Assembly (NCBI RefSeq): GCF_008642335.1
Contig: NZ_CP029191.1
Location: 7,440,001 to 7,504,000 of the forward strand
Direction: 5' to 3'
Source of the DNA: Streptomyces venezuelae
Lineage (GTDB): Bacteria > Actinomycetota > Actinomycetes > Streptomycetales > Streptomycetaceae
Length of the DNA stretch: 64,000 nt
Shown here: piece after piece, positions 29,094 through 37,395 of the stretch
Numbering within the stretch: the stretch's first letter is position 1
Layout: each line of letters begins with the position of its first letter
Made by a program: the position numbers and the translations under genes
The notes under the pieces: generated by a model
Databases searched by the model: none
What the model saw: only the letters and a program-made list of their open reading frames with translations
What the model was told of the DNA's origin: nothing

Positions 29094-29485
29094 GCAAGCC
29101 GTACCGCGTGCTCGTGACCGGCTCACGGGACTGGGACGACGCCCTCACGGTCGGCGCCGCGCTGGAGCAAGCACTCATCGACGCCGGACCGCGCCCCGTT
29201 GTGGTGGTGCATGGAGCGTGCCCCTCGGGTGCCGACCGGCACGCCGATCATCACGCCCGCTGGCTGCGCGGCAAAGGCTGCACGATCGATGTCGAACCCC
29301 ACCCCGCCGTCTGGCGTCCCGGCGGCGTCTTCGACCGGGGCGCAGGCTTCAGCCGCAACCGGCAGATGGTCGCGCTCGGGGCGGACGTGTGCCTCGCCTT
29401 CATCAAGGACGGCAGCCGGGGCGCCTCGCACACTGCCGCGCTCGCCGAAGCGGCAGGCATCGAGACCAGGAGGTTCACGGCATGA
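29090..29485 (+). CDS. SLOG-family protein (DUF2493, YspA/YpsA-like)
   Basis: VLVTGSRDWDD at the start is the nucleotide-binding loop, followed by VVVVHGACPSGADRHADH and FSRNRQMVALGADVCLAF, both typical of DUF2493. SLOG proteins have a Rossmann-like fold and bind nucleotides or derivatives; several act in phage or stress signalling. 131 residues. Start GTG in the previous stop. The exact ligand is unknown. Confidence 0.8.
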   Translation: MSKPYRVLVTGSRDWDDALTVGAALEQALIDAGPRPVVVVHGACPSGADRHADHHARWLRGKGCTIDVEPHPAVWRPGGVFDRGAGFSRNRQMVALGADVCLAFIKDGSRGASHTAALAEAAGIETRRFTA

Positions 29486-29652
29486 GCGATGACCGCACCT
29501 ACTCCTACGACGAAGACAACCCGTACATCGACAGCAACGGCGACCCGCACGCCCCGCAGAGCCACGACATCGACGGCGTGCCCTACAGCACGCCCGTCTG
29601 CGGATGGGACGGCGAAGGGTGGCCGTGCGAGACGGTGAGGGACCAGGCATGA
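29482..29652 (+). CDS. Hypothetical acidic protein, 56 aa
   Basis: Tyr/Asp-rich N-terminus (TYSYDEDNPYIDSNG) and a Cys-Trp C-terminus (VCGWDGEGWPCE). ATGA overlap. Unknown. Confidence 0.5.
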   Translation: MSDDRTYSYDEDNPYIDSNGDPHAPQSHDIDGVPYSTPVCGWDGEGWPCETVRDQA

Positions 29653-29891
29653 GTACATCCGAGATCACCGACCTGCGCCGTGAGCTGGAGAAGGCACGGC
29701 TCACATTGATCGACGCACAGTCCCATCTGTCCGCGCACGCCCACATGAACGCGGCCCTGCACTGCGCGACGGAAGTGTTCTTCTCGCCGCTGCACGCCAA
29801 GGTCACCGCCGCTATCGCCGGGATCGAGCACGCCCTGAACCGCACCGTCAGGCAGGATCTGCCCACCCTCGACAACGAGGAGCAACCATGA
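29649..29891 (+). CDS. Hypothetical helical protein, 80 aa
   Basis: Helical (ITDLRRELEKARLTLIDAQS), probably a coiled coil with several His. Overlaps the next gene by 4 bases. Unknown. Confidence 0.55.
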   Translation: MSTSEITDLRRELEKARLTLIDAQSHLSAHAHMNAALHCATEVFFSPLHAKVTAAIAGIEHALNRTVRQDLPTLDNEEQP

Positions 29892-31039
29892 GCAGCATCC
29901 GCGACACCTGGCAGTGGCTGGCCTTCTGCGTCACCGGGCGGATCAAGAGGAGTCACCGCTACCTCTCCACGGGTTGCCTGCACGGTGAACACGGCTACTG
30001 CCAAGGCGCGAGCGGCCAGGTCGGCGCCAAGAGGCCCGCGCAGTGCAAGTTCTGCGCGGCGCCGTGCCGGTGCGGGTGCCACAAGGGGCAGCAGTCGATG
30101 AGCGCTGACGCGTACGACCAGAGGATCAGCGCGCCTCCGAGTAAGGAGGCGGCCGCAGCGCTGCGCGAGCGGCTGGAGTCCGGGAACGTGGCGCGGCGCG
30201 TTGTCGGCCCGGAGGAAGCCGAAGTACTGGGGCTGACGCCGCTCGATGCCCAGCACCCCACCCGCGAATCAAAGAGCGAGCGCCCCTTCACCACGGCACG
30301 TGAGGCGATCCAGCAGGCACGCGGAGACGAAGCGGTCCCCCGGGTACCGGTGACATTCGGGCCGTGCGGTGAACCCGCGCCCCCGGACACGGCAGAGAGG
30401 CACGACGCGATCACCTGCCCCCACCCGTCCACCTGGTTCGATCGCTCCGTCTGCCCGGAGCCGTGCGGCTCGATGCATGAGCGGTGTGCGCGGTGCGGGC
30501 GCGCGGTCGACGACTGCGCCCTGACGGCGCACGACGAGGGCGAGCACGCGTTCTGCGGCGGCGAGTGCAACGTGGACCAGGCGGGGCAGTCAGAGATCAT
30601 CCACGCTGCACCACCGCTTGACGAAGGCATCACGCCGTGCTGTCGACGTACACCCTTCGAACTGCCCCGCATCGACCGGATGACCACGGACTACGCCCTG
30701 GTGACGTGCCGTCGGGTGAACGCCATTGCGGCAGACCCGTACGACATCGCCCACGACAGCGAGGCGAAGCGGATCGTGCGCGTGCTGATGATGGGCTCCG
30801 GCCTGACCGAGTACGGCGCCACCGCCATCCGGGATGCGTACCTCGCCGAGGCGATGCAGGGCACCGTCCCCGTCCCCAGGGACGCGCTGCGGCGCCTTGT
30901 GGAGGTGGCGCGGTGGGCGTCCAGCGGTCCCTTCTTCAACGCGGCGACAGACGAGCCCTACCCCGACGCGAAGGCACGGCGCGCGCTCGGGGCGCTGGAC
31001 GACGCGGGACTGCTGGATCAACTCAAGGAAGAGGACTGA
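29888..31039 (+). CDS. Multi-cysteine protein, 383 aa
   Basis: Four Cys/His groups: CLHGEHGYC and CKFCAAPCRCGCH (residues ~30-65), CPHP...CPEPCGSMHERCARCG (~176-206), CGGEC and CCRR, which suggest several zinc sites. The C-terminal ~110 residues are helical and without Cys. It begins with WQWLAFCVTGRIKRSHRYLS. Possibly a multi-domain DNA- or RNA-binding protein; no family recognised. Confidence 0.6.
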   Translation: MSSIRDTWQWLAFCVTGRIKRSHRYLSTGCLHGEHGYCQGASGQVGAKRPAQCKFCAAPCRCGCHKGQQSMSADAYDQRISAPPSKEAAAALRERLESGNVARRVVGPEEAEVLGLTPLDAQHPTRESKSERPFTTAREAIQQARGDEAVPRVPVTFGPCGEPAPPDTAERHDAITCPHPSTWFDRSVCPEPCGSMHERCARCGRAVDDCALTAHDEGEHAFCGGECNVDQAGQSEIIHAAPPLDEGITPCCRRTPFELPRIDRMTTDYALVTCRRVNAIAADPYDIAHDSEAKRIVRVLMMGSGLTEYGATAIRDAYLAEAMQGTVPVPRDALRRLVEVARWASSGPFFNAATDEPYPDAKARRALGALDDAGLLDQLKEED

Positions 31040-31383
31040 TGAAGAACTACATCCACAACGGCGCGGCACTGCCCGCCGAACTGCTGGAGAAGATCGCCGC
31101 CGACGTCCGGGCCTTCGACCAGGCACAGACGCCTGAAGCGCGAGGCGCCGCCAGCCTCAAGGAGATCACGACGCTCCTCACCCGCGTCCGCGAAGAGCTG
31201 GCCAAGGGCAACGACCAGGCGAGGCAGCGCGACCTGATCCAGAACCGCATCGCCTTCGCCCTGGAGATCCAGGCAGCCGCCGCCGCAGGTGTCGACGCAC
31301 ACGACATCGCTGCCAGCCCGCGCGTCCAGCACATGCTGATGAGGGCGGGGCTCATTGCCCCGTCAGGAGAGGAGGATTCGTGA
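31039..31383 (+). CDS. Hypothetical helical protein, 114 aa
   Basis: Helical and Ala/Glu-rich (LLEKIAADVRAFDQAQ; LLTRVREELAKGNDQAR). TGATG junction with the gene before. Unknown. Confidence 0.55.
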   Translation: MKNYIHNGAALPAELLEKIAADVRAFDQAQTPEARGAASLKEITTLLTRVREELAKGNDQARQRDLIQNRIAFALEIQAAAAAGVDAHDIAASPRVQHMLMRAGLIAPSGEEDS

Positions 31384-31535
31384 TCACATTCATCGCAGGA
31401 CTGGCCCTCGGAGGACTCTCCGGGGGCCTCACCTTTATGGCGACCGCCGACGGCCAGCTGGCCGCGGTCGTCGGCGTCGTCGTCATGCTGCTGTGCTGGC
31501 TGGGAGTCGCGGCCGTGGTGGTGCTCGATGACTGA
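31380..31535 (+). CDS. Small membrane protein, 51 aa
   Basis: GTG start overlapping the previous stop. Two hydrophobic helices (FIAGLALGGLSGGLTFM; AAVVGVVVMLLCWLGVAAVV) with a short loop. Unknown, could act at the membrane. Confidence 0.55.
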   Translation: MITFIAGLALGGLSGGLTFMATADGQLAAVVGVVVMLLCWLGVAAVVVLDD

Positions 31536-31800
31536 CCTCACCATCGTCCGTGCCGAGATGACCTGTGAGTCGCATCCGTCGCAGTGGGACGCGTGGACAG
31601 ACGACGGGCAGTACCTGTACCTGCGCTTCAGGAGCGGCCTCGGCACGGCCGACGCGTACGCGACCAACCGCCCCGAGACGTGGGAGCGGGTGCCGGACGG
31701 CGCCGTCGCCCGCTTCCGGCGTGGCGACCGGTGGGACAGCGAAATCGAGCTCGAAGAGTTCTGCCAGCGTGCGGGGCTGCGGCTGGAGCTGATCCGGTGA
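31528..31800 (+). CDS. Hypothetical protein, 90 aa
   Basis: Trp/Arg-rich, mixed fold (WDAWTDDGQYLYLRFRSG). Overlaps the gene before by 8 bases and the HNH gene by 4. Unknown. Confidence 0.55.
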   Translation: MTDLTIVRAEMTCESHPSQWDAWTDDGQYLYLRFRSGLGTADAYATNRPETWERVPDGAVARFRRGDRWDSEIELEEFCQRAGLRLELIR

Positions 31801-32057
31801 GCGCGCGCCCGATCCGTACCGTCCGCGTCCTGAGCAGCCGTCAGCGGCGCTCCAAGAAGCGGACGCTGCTCGCGGTACAGGGCTGCCGCTGCGGATCGTG
31901 CGGCCAGGTCCGCAGCGGCAGCGATCTGATCCTCAAGCACAAGGTCCATCGCACGGCGGGCGGATCAAGCCGCCTGGACAACCTGTATCTGATCTGCCGC
32001 GTGTGCAACGCGAAGGGGCACGCGCCAAAGGAGGAAGGCAATGACCCGCAGCAATGA
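31797..32057 (+). CDS. Small HNH endonuclease
   Basis: CRCGSCGQVRSGSDLIL starts a zinc/HNH core that continues as HKVHRTAGGSSRLDN and LICRVCNAKGH; His, Asn and the second Cys pair are in place. 86 residues, close to the minimal HNH domain. GTG start. Could be a homing enzyme or process DNA for packaging; it is not beside the terminase. Confidence 0.75.
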   Translation: MSARPIRTVRVLSSRQRRSKKRTLLAVQGCRCGSCGQVRSGSDLILKHKVHRTAGGSSRLDNLYLICRVCNAKGHAPKEEGNDPQQ

Positions 32058-32832
32058 TCCGACCGCAGGCGCCTGCCCGCGCTGCCGCAAAGAGATCCCC
32101 CTGGTGAAGGACAGCCGGGGGGATCTTGTTTTGCAGGAACACTACGTCGTCGACACGGGGGAGGAGCACTACCCCACCTACGACGTCGTGAAGTGCCTGA
32201 GCAGCGGCTACCCGTCCGCCGACGCGCTGGACGACGGCGAGGACTGGGGGTGGCAGCCGAAGGGGACGGCGCCAGCGGTGCCGCCGACGGTCAGGGGGCC
32301 AAGCCCCGACGCCTTCATCGCCGACGAAGGGGAGTCGTTCGACGGCATGGCGATACGGAGGTTCGGCAGGACCGCAGCCTCCGTGAGCGTGTCCCTGCGA
32401 AACGTCAGCGACGCGATGCGCGACGCCGTCGCAACGGCCATGGCCGACGTGGAGGCCAGTCGCCTGGTCGCGGTCGTCCTGGCCGCCGTCCGGACCGCCT
32501 ACATCGATGCCACCGGGGCGCCGCCGACCGATGTATCGGCGTCCTTCCCCGAGGCGGAGTCCAGTGTCGGCCCCCTGACGCTGGCGCTGGATCTCGATCC
32601 GGGACCAGTGACGCTGCGGATCGCCGTGGACGCGCTCCTGGCCGCCGACGGCGTCTACGCCGCCCAGCTCGCGGACCAGGCAGCGCGCGCGGTGCGCCGT
32701 CAGCTGCGCGGGCCCTGCGGCATGCGCGCCACCGTCGCGGGCGGCGGATGGCACGAGTGCCGGGAGCGCGGCGAGCACACGGCACACATATGCGACCTCT
32801 GCCGCATGACGTGGACGGAGGACCGGACATGA
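32041..32832 (+). CDS. Hypothetical protein with zinc motifs at both ends, 263 aa
   Basis: CPRCRKEIPLV near the N-terminus and CRERGEHTAHICDLCR at the C-terminus are probable zinc sites. The middle (about 90-210) has alternating beta and helix (VGPLTLALDLDPGPVTLRI). No family recognised. ATG overlaps the HNH gene by 17 bases. Confidence 0.6.
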   Translation: MTRSNDPTAGACPRCRKEIPLVKDSRGDLVLQEHYVVDTGEEHYPTYDVVKCLSSGYPSADALDDGEDWGWQPKGTAPAVPPTVRGPSPDAFIADEGESFDGMAIRRFGRTAASVSVSLRNVSDAMRDAVATAMADVEASRLVAVVLAAVRTAYIDATGAPPTDVSASFPEAESSVGPLTLALDLDPGPVTLRIAVDALLAADGVYAAQLADQAARAVRRQLRGPCGMRATVAGGGWHECRERGEHTAHICDLCRMTWTEDRT

Positions 32833-33002
32833 CCGGCGACGGCGAAGGCCTCTGCCCGCGCTGCGGGCGCAACGTCACGCTGCTGCGCACCCGGCGGCGC
32901 GGCGTCGTCCTCGACAGCCACGAGGCGGCGCCGTTCTCCGACGCGCGGGCCCTGCGCATCCGGTGCCCCGGGACGGGGCGGGCCGCGGCGAAGGAGGGGT
33001 GA
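32829..33002 (+). CDS. Small zinc-ribbon protein, 57 aa
   Basis: LCPRCGRNVTLLRT with later His and Cys (IRCPGTG) forms half of a zinc ribbon, then a basic tail. ATGA overlap. Unknown. Confidence 0.55.
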   Translation: MTGDGEGLCPRCGRNVTLLRTRRRGVVLDSHEAAPFSDARALRIRCPGTGRAAAKEG

Positions 33003-33005
33003 GCG

Positions 33006-33617
33006 GTGGGGCCGCCGCGCCGGAGCGTGTGCAAGGCGGGTGAGCACGACCTGACCGACCCTGCCAACGTCGGGCTGCGCAGGCGGCCCGGCGGCGCAGT
33101 CAGCCGCTACTGCAAGCCGTGCAACCGGCGACGCAGCAGGGATCACCACCACCGCAGGCGTGAGGCCGCGGCGCCTTCGCGGCGCAGGCGGCCGGCGCGT
33201 GGCAGCGCGCTGGAGACGCTCCAGATGCTTGCCGACGGCGAGACCGTCGCAGAGATCGCCCTGCAGCGGTCCATCTCCCAGGACGCCGTGTACAGGGCCC
33301 TGGGACGGCTGCGCCACCGCTACGGGGTGCGGAGCAACGCGGCCCTGGTCGCCGTGGCCCTGGCCGACGGCGACATCCAGCCCGTGCACGGCCAGCCGCT
33401 GCCGCCGGGTGGCGACACGACCGCAGCGCACACGGCCAGTCTGCTGCGGCTCATCCGCGGCGAGCGCCGTGCACTGAAACCGCGGGACGTCCAGCGGGGG
33501 CGGATGCTGGACCACCTCTACGCCTTCAGCGAGCCGCACGCGGTCAGCGTGCTGTGGACGGCGCGGCTCATCACGGCGAAGGATCTTCCACAACTCACCA
33601 GCAGGAGAACGGTATGA
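33006..33617 (+). CDS. Regulator: zinc module fused to LuxR-type helix-turn-helix
   Basis: Residues ~8-45 (CKAGEHDLTDPANVGLRR, then CKPCNRRR) are the same zinc module that ends the HNH protein at 10857. Residues ~70-120 (LQMLADGETVAEIALQRSIS, then VYRALGRLRHRYGVRSN) form a LuxR/GerE-type helix-turn-helix. The C-terminus is unassigned. It precedes the RepA-like gene, which it may control. GTG start after GAAGGAGGGG. Looks like a domain swap between a homing endonuclease and a regulator. Confidence 0.7.
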   Translation: MGPPRRSVCKAGEHDLTDPANVGLRRRPGGAVSRYCKPCNRRRSRDHHHRRREAAAPSRRRRPARGSALETLQMLADGETVAEIALQRSISQDAVYRALGRLRHRYGVRSNAALVAVALADGDIQPVHGQPLPPGGDTTAAHTASLLRLIRGERRALKPRDVQRGRMLDHLYAFSEPHAVSVLWTARLITAKDLPQLTSRRTV

Positions 33618-33676
33618 ACAGACCGGCGCAGCGCGCCCGGATTGCACGATGACGACCAGTACGGCGAGAAAGGCAC

Positions 33677-35026
33677 GTGCCCGTGACGGAGACCGGCGAC
33701 CAGAACGGGCACGTGCCAGCGCTTCAGGGAATCGACTTCTACACCCTCGCGGCGGTATTCCGGGAACTTGATCCCGAGGCGCAGCGCATCGTTCTGCTGG
33801 GGCTCAACCGCGGCCAGGCGGACGAATTCGCGCGCATCGCCAGCGGGACGGATCTCCTGCGCCATCTCCCCGACCCCGAACGTGAGCGGCGCATCGCGGG
33901 GGAAATAGCCAACCGCGAGGACATGGAGGAGGCGGCCAGACGCTTCCTGGAAAAGCAGAAACGACTCCTCACTTCCCCTGACGGAATGGCGGCGCTGGCG
34001 CAGGAATTCGGCGCCGACGTGCTGACCTCCGGCCAGCTGGACGACATCCCCGAACCGGAGCCGATCATCGACGGCTACCTGGACAAGGGGTCACTGGTAC
34101 GGATCTTCGGACCGCCCAAGAGCCTGAAGAGCTTCATCGCCCTCTCCATGGCCTGCGCCGTCGCCTCGGGGCTGCGCTGGTTCGGCTTCAGGACCGAGCC
34201 GGCGCGCGTGCTCTACGTCGTCGCCGAAGGCGTGCGCGGCACGCGCAAGCGGGTGCGCGCCTGGGAGCAGGAGCACGGCCGGCAGACCGAGGTGCGGTTC
34301 TACCCCCGGGCCGTCCAGATCGGCGACCCCGACCAGCAGCGGCGTTTGATCGCCTACGCCCGCACGTACGGCTTCGAGTTCGTCATCTTCGACACGCAGG
34401 CACGGTGCACCGTCGGCGTGAAGGAGAACGACAACACCGAGATGGGCGTCATCATCGCCGCGCTGGACGCCCTCAAGGACGTCACGGGCGCCTGCGTGAT
34501 GCTCGTGCACCACTCCGGGACCGAGGGCGGCCGCGGGCGTGGCGCGACGGCCTGGGACGGCGCCGTCGACGCCGAGTTCGAGGTGCGGCGCGACGAGGGC
34601 AGCATGCGCGTCGCGCTGGTGACGCGCTTCCAGAAGGACGTCGCCGAAGCCGTGGATCTGCTGCTGGAGGGCCACCAGGTCGGCGACTCGCTCGTCTTCC
34701 GGCTGCGCGGCGACGCCGCCCCGGTGGCGGTGGAGGTCATCGTCACCGGCAAGCAGGCGATGGTGCTGCGGGCGATCAGCGAGTACGGAGAGGTGGGGGT
34801 GTCCGTCACCGGCATCGCGACCGCGCTCGGACTCGGGGCGGCCGAGCGGGGCAAGTGCGGCACGCACGTGAGCGCGCTGCTGAAGAAGGAGCTGATCAAG
34901 AAGATCACGGGGAGCGCCCGCTACGAGATCACTTACGCGGGCCGACAGCAGTTGGACGCCCTGTCGCGTGCCGCCGTCGCGGACCGTCCCGGGCACGTCC
35001 AGGACATGATCGAAGAGCCGGAATGA
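33677..35026 (+). CDS. RepA-like AAA ATPase (replicative helicase-type)
   Basis: ATPase of the RepA/AAA_25 class. Walker A FGPPKSLKSF is near residue 144-153, Walker B FVIFDT near 238, and a sensor region VMLVHHSG near 275. The C-terminal ~70 residues look like a winged helix (VLRAISEYGEVGVSVTGIAT). 449 residues from GTG 33677; a GTG at 33683 is an alternative. Such proteins unwind DNA or load at origins. It sits directly before the iteron-like region and not far from the Prim-Pol, so it probably starts phage replication. Confidence 0.8.
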   Translation: MPVTETGDQNGHVPALQGIDFYTLAAVFRELDPEAQRIVLLGLNRGQADEFARIASGTDLLRHLPDPERERRIAGEIANREDMEEAARRFLEKQKRLLTSPDGMAALAQEFGADVLTSGQLDDIPEPEPIIDGYLDKGSLVRIFGPPKSLKSFIALSMACAVASGLRWFGFRTEPARVLYVVAEGVRGTRKRVRAWEQEHGRQTEVRFYPRAVQIGDPDQQRRLIAYARTYGFEFVIFDTQARCTVGVKENDNTEMGVIIAALDALKDVTGACVMLVHHSGTEGGRGRGATAWDGAVDAEFEVRRDEGSMRVALVTRFQKDVAEAVDLLLEGHQVGDSLVFRLRGDAAPVAVEVIVTGKQAMVLRAISEYGEVGVSVTGIATALGLGAAERGKCGTHVSALLKKELIKKITGSARYEITYAGRQQLDALSRAAVADRPGHVQDMIEEPE

Positions 35027-35340
35027 CGCACCGCTCTGACCTGCGGTTTTAAAAACCCGTCGCTATCGGTCGTGCCCTCTGACCTGCGGCGTCGCTATTC
35101 GTCGCTATTTTTCAAGATCATGTCGTGCTTTGGTCGCTATGCCTCGTCGCTACCGTCGCGGATGCGTCGTGTTTTCGTCGCTACCTCTGACCTGCGGCGT
35201 CGTGTTTTCGTCGCTACCTCTTCTCTTATTTCCTTGATCGCGTCGCTACGTGTGGGGGGGCCTAGCGAAGCGGCCCCCCCACGACGACGTGGCGACAAGC
35301 GACGGACAAGACACGACAAGACAAGATCCAAAGGAGGCTG
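35027..35340 (+). other. Candidate replication origin: iterons and hairpin
   Basis: Directly follows the RepA-like gene. CGTCGCTA occurs 7 times (35058, 35090, 35100, 35145, 35176, 35209, 35241), plus GGTCGCTA at 35132. CTCTGACCTGCGG occurs three times (35034, 35077, 35185). GGTTTTAAAAACC (35045-35057) is an AT-rich inverted repeat. GTGGGGGGGCC (35252-35262) pairs with GGCCCCCCCAC (35272-35282). GACAAG repeats follow. Repeats, an AT-rich inverted repeat and an adjacent ATPase are the signature of an iteron origin; not tested. Confidence 0.6.
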
Positions 35341-35894
35341 TCACGGCTACCCGGAACCTCATCGACACAGAGATCAAACTCGCTACGTGCAACCGCTGCG
35401 GCAGCTACGTCTTCGCGTGTCTGGTCGGAGGCGTCGCCACTGCGGCAGATCCGCAGCCGCTGGACGGAGAGGGCTACCGGGCCGCGCTGATCGCTGGACG
35501 GTTCACCTACGACGTCCTCACCCAGGCTGGTCGGCCCTGGAAGCTGCGGCTGCGCACCGCAAGCGTGAGCGCGACGCCGTGCGACATCGTGGCGTCCCAT
35601 GCCTGCGGCGCCCTCGGGCTGGACGCCACGAGGGTCACGGAGGTGCCTGCGGGCCCTCCACGAGCCCGTGTGAGCGCCACTGGGCACCAGGACCGCCCCT
35701 GTGCCTCCGCAGCGCCTCAGACGGGCCGTCAGAGCCCCGCTCCTGCGAGCGATGTGATCCCGCCCCGTTCTAGGGGCTGGACGTCCCGCGCCCTGCGGTG
35801 CGCCACCTGCCGGGAGCTGATCGAGGATCAGCAGCCGCACTGGGCCATCGAGTACGAGACCTACCGCTGGGCCGTGCACGACGTGTGCCCGTAG
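35289..35894 (+). CDS. Hypothetical protein with terminal zinc sites, 201 aa
   Basis: CNRCGSYVFAC early and CATCRELI...HDVC at the C-terminus are likely metal sites; the middle is Pro/Ala-rich. The start is uncertain: the best ribosome site (AAAGGAGG, 35330-35337) is followed by no ATG, GTG or TTG at normal spacing, so the upstream GTG 35289 is given. An unusual start codon (GTC near 35341) is conceivable. Confidence 0.55.
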   Translation: MATSDGQDTTRQDPKEAVTATRNLIDTEIKLATCNRCGSYVFACLVGGVATAADPQPLDGEGYRAALIAGRFTYDVLTQAGRPWKLRLRTASVSATPCDIVASHACGALGLDATRVTEVPAGPPRARVSATGHQDRPCASAAPQTGRQSPAPASDVIPPRSRGWTSRALRCATCRELIEDQQPHWAIEYETYRWAVHDVCP

Positions 35895-36024
35895 CGGCAG
35901 CGGCCCCGTGCAGCCCGCTCGCGCGCCCGTGAGCGCCCTGCAGGGCGCCGGACGGTATCTGGCGACCCCGAACCCCTCAGCGGCTCTCAGGGGGCCGCAC
36001 AGCCATGATCGGAGAGAGGTACCG

Positions 36025-36189
36025 ATGAAGGATGTCTGGAGACTGGTCGAAGCGCTGCACTCTGCGCGGCATCAGACGCCTGCGAAGGTGACGGCCACTC
36101 AGTGCCCGTTCCACGACCGCGAGTGGTTCGAGCGTGAGGCCCGCCGCATCGTGCGGTTCGCGCGGCTCGGCATAGGCAAACGGTCATGA
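36025..36189 (+). CDS. Hypothetical basic protein, 54 aa
   Basis: Ribosome site GGAGAGAGG before ATG 36025. Basic, helical (WFEREARRIVRFARLGIG). A 16-bp palindrome, GCGCCCTGCAGGGCGC (35933-35948), lies upstream in the 130-base gap. Overlaps the next gene by 4 bases. Confidence 0.55.
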   Translation: MKDVWRLVEALHSARHQTPAKVTATQCPFHDREWFEREARRIVRFARLGIGKRS

Positions 36190-36905
36190 ACGACCCGGAG
36201 TTCATCGCCGACCTGGTGCGCCAGCTGGCCGACGGCTGGGAGGAGCGCGCGGAGTACCACGTGCCGATCACACGGCACACGCTGCTGTGCCAGGCCCTGC
36301 GGTCCGCCATGAGTCCGGGCCGTCGCAGACACGCCGAATGCGCGTGCCAGACCGAGATCGAGGCGCGGGCGCAGACGTCGCTGCTGCCGTCGCTGCTGGA
36401 CCAGTTGCAGGATGAAATAGCCGAGCCCGCCGCAACGACGGGGGGGCCAAAATCCGTCGATGATCCGCACAGCAATCCGCCGGGAAATCAAGCGGCCTTC
36501 GAATGCCTGCTGGGCATCAAGGTCCACGCCCGCGCGCATTTCGAGGCGCTGCGCCGCGTGCTGTATCCGGATCACGGGCGGCGCGAAGCCGTGACGGTCG
36601 TCAGCGCGCTGCGGGCCATCCCGGACTGGTGCGCGATGGCGAATGACAGCGGCTATGACGAACTGGTCTTCGAGATCAAAGAAGACCTGCGCAAAAGGGT
36701 GCGTACGGCGCGCATCATTCTCGGGTACGAGGCGCCGCAGCGACTGCTGGAAACGACGGTCTGCGGCGGCTGCGGTGGTGCGCTGATCGTCGCTGAGGAC
36801 GCGTCGACGGATGTCCGGTGCATCGGGACGCCGGAGGCGCCAGGATGCGGTCAGATGTACCGCAGGTGGGACTGGATCAACTTGCTGGAAGGGGAGGGTG
36901 CGTGA
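36186..36905 (+). CDS. Hypothetical phage protein with C-terminal zinc ribbon, 239 aa
   Basis: The helical N-terminus (EFIADLVRQLADGWEERAEY) is followed by a Cys pair (CACQ). The C-terminus, CGGCGGALIVAEDAST then CIGTPEAPGCGQ, is a classic zinc ribbon. It resembles proteins common in actinophages; no role known to me. Confidence 0.65.
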   Translation: MNDPEFIADLVRQLADGWEERAEYHVPITRHTLLCQALRSAMSPGRRRHAECACQTEIEARAQTSLLPSLLDQLQDEIAEPAATTGGPKSVDDPHSNPPGNQAAFECLLGIKVHARAHFEALRRVLYPDHGRREAVTVVSALRAIPDWCAMANDSGYDELVFEIKEDLRKRVRTARIILGYEAPQRLLETTVCGGCGGALIVAEDASTDVRCIGTPEAPGCGQMYRRWDWINLLEGEGA

Positions 36906-37117
36906 GGGTCCGCATTGTTGAGACTGAGGAGTATCCGGTGCTCTATGTCAAGACGGAGTACGTCGAGGTCTATCCGGATCAGGTGTACGAGATCGGCCAG
37001 GCACTGATGGATGAGTACCGGGCGGCCGATGACGCGTGGCGGACTATCCAGGGGAAGCTGGAGTCGGTCATGAAATCCCGTACGCCCGGTGGGGTCGGGG
37101 AAGGAGAGGGCGCGTGA
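36902..37117 (+). CDS. Hypothetical protein, 71 aa
   Basis: GTG start in the previous stop. Beta-rich N-terminus and helical middle. It ends with GEGEGA, residues that resemble the end of both neighbours (EGEGA, GEGA), pointing to repeated junction sequence. Unknown. Confidence 0.55.
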   Translation: MRVRIVETEEYPVLYVKTEYVEVYPDQVYEIGQALMDEYRAADDAWRTIQGKLESVMKSRTPGGVGEGEGA

Positions 37118-37395
37118 CGCAGCAGTGGATCAGGATGGACCAGTCATGGCTGGACGACCTGGAGGCCCGGCTTGAGGAGCGGCGGCAGGCGATCTACCGG
37201 GCCGGTCTTCAGTCGCCCGCCTATCCGCCCTTCCCGGAGTGCCCCGAGTGTCGGATGACGCCGGAGGCGATCGTGCAGGACCGGGAGAGCCCTGAGGCGT
37301 TCCCGGCTGACGGTGTGCTGGTCATGTTCAGGCCGTGCCGTCATGTCTTCGGCGTCTTCCCGCCCACGTACGACGAGGCGGGAGAAGGTGCGTGA
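37114..37395 (+). CDS. Hypothetical protein with CPEC motif, 93 aa
   Basis: A helical start (WLDDLEARLEERRQAIYRA), then FPECPECRM and CRHVFGVF, giving a three-Cys/His site. GTG start overlapping the previous stop. Unknown. Confidence 0.55.
   Translation: MTQQWIRMDQSWLDDLEARLEERRQAIYRAGLQSPAYPPFPECPECRMTPEAIVQDRESPEAFPADGVLVMFRPCRHVFGVFPPTYDEAGEGA

Noticed and set aside
35933..35948. Palindrome GCGCCCTGCAGGGCGC as an operator
   Set aside because: GC-rich palindromes of this kind arise easily here and there is no second copy; noted only with the gene at 36025.
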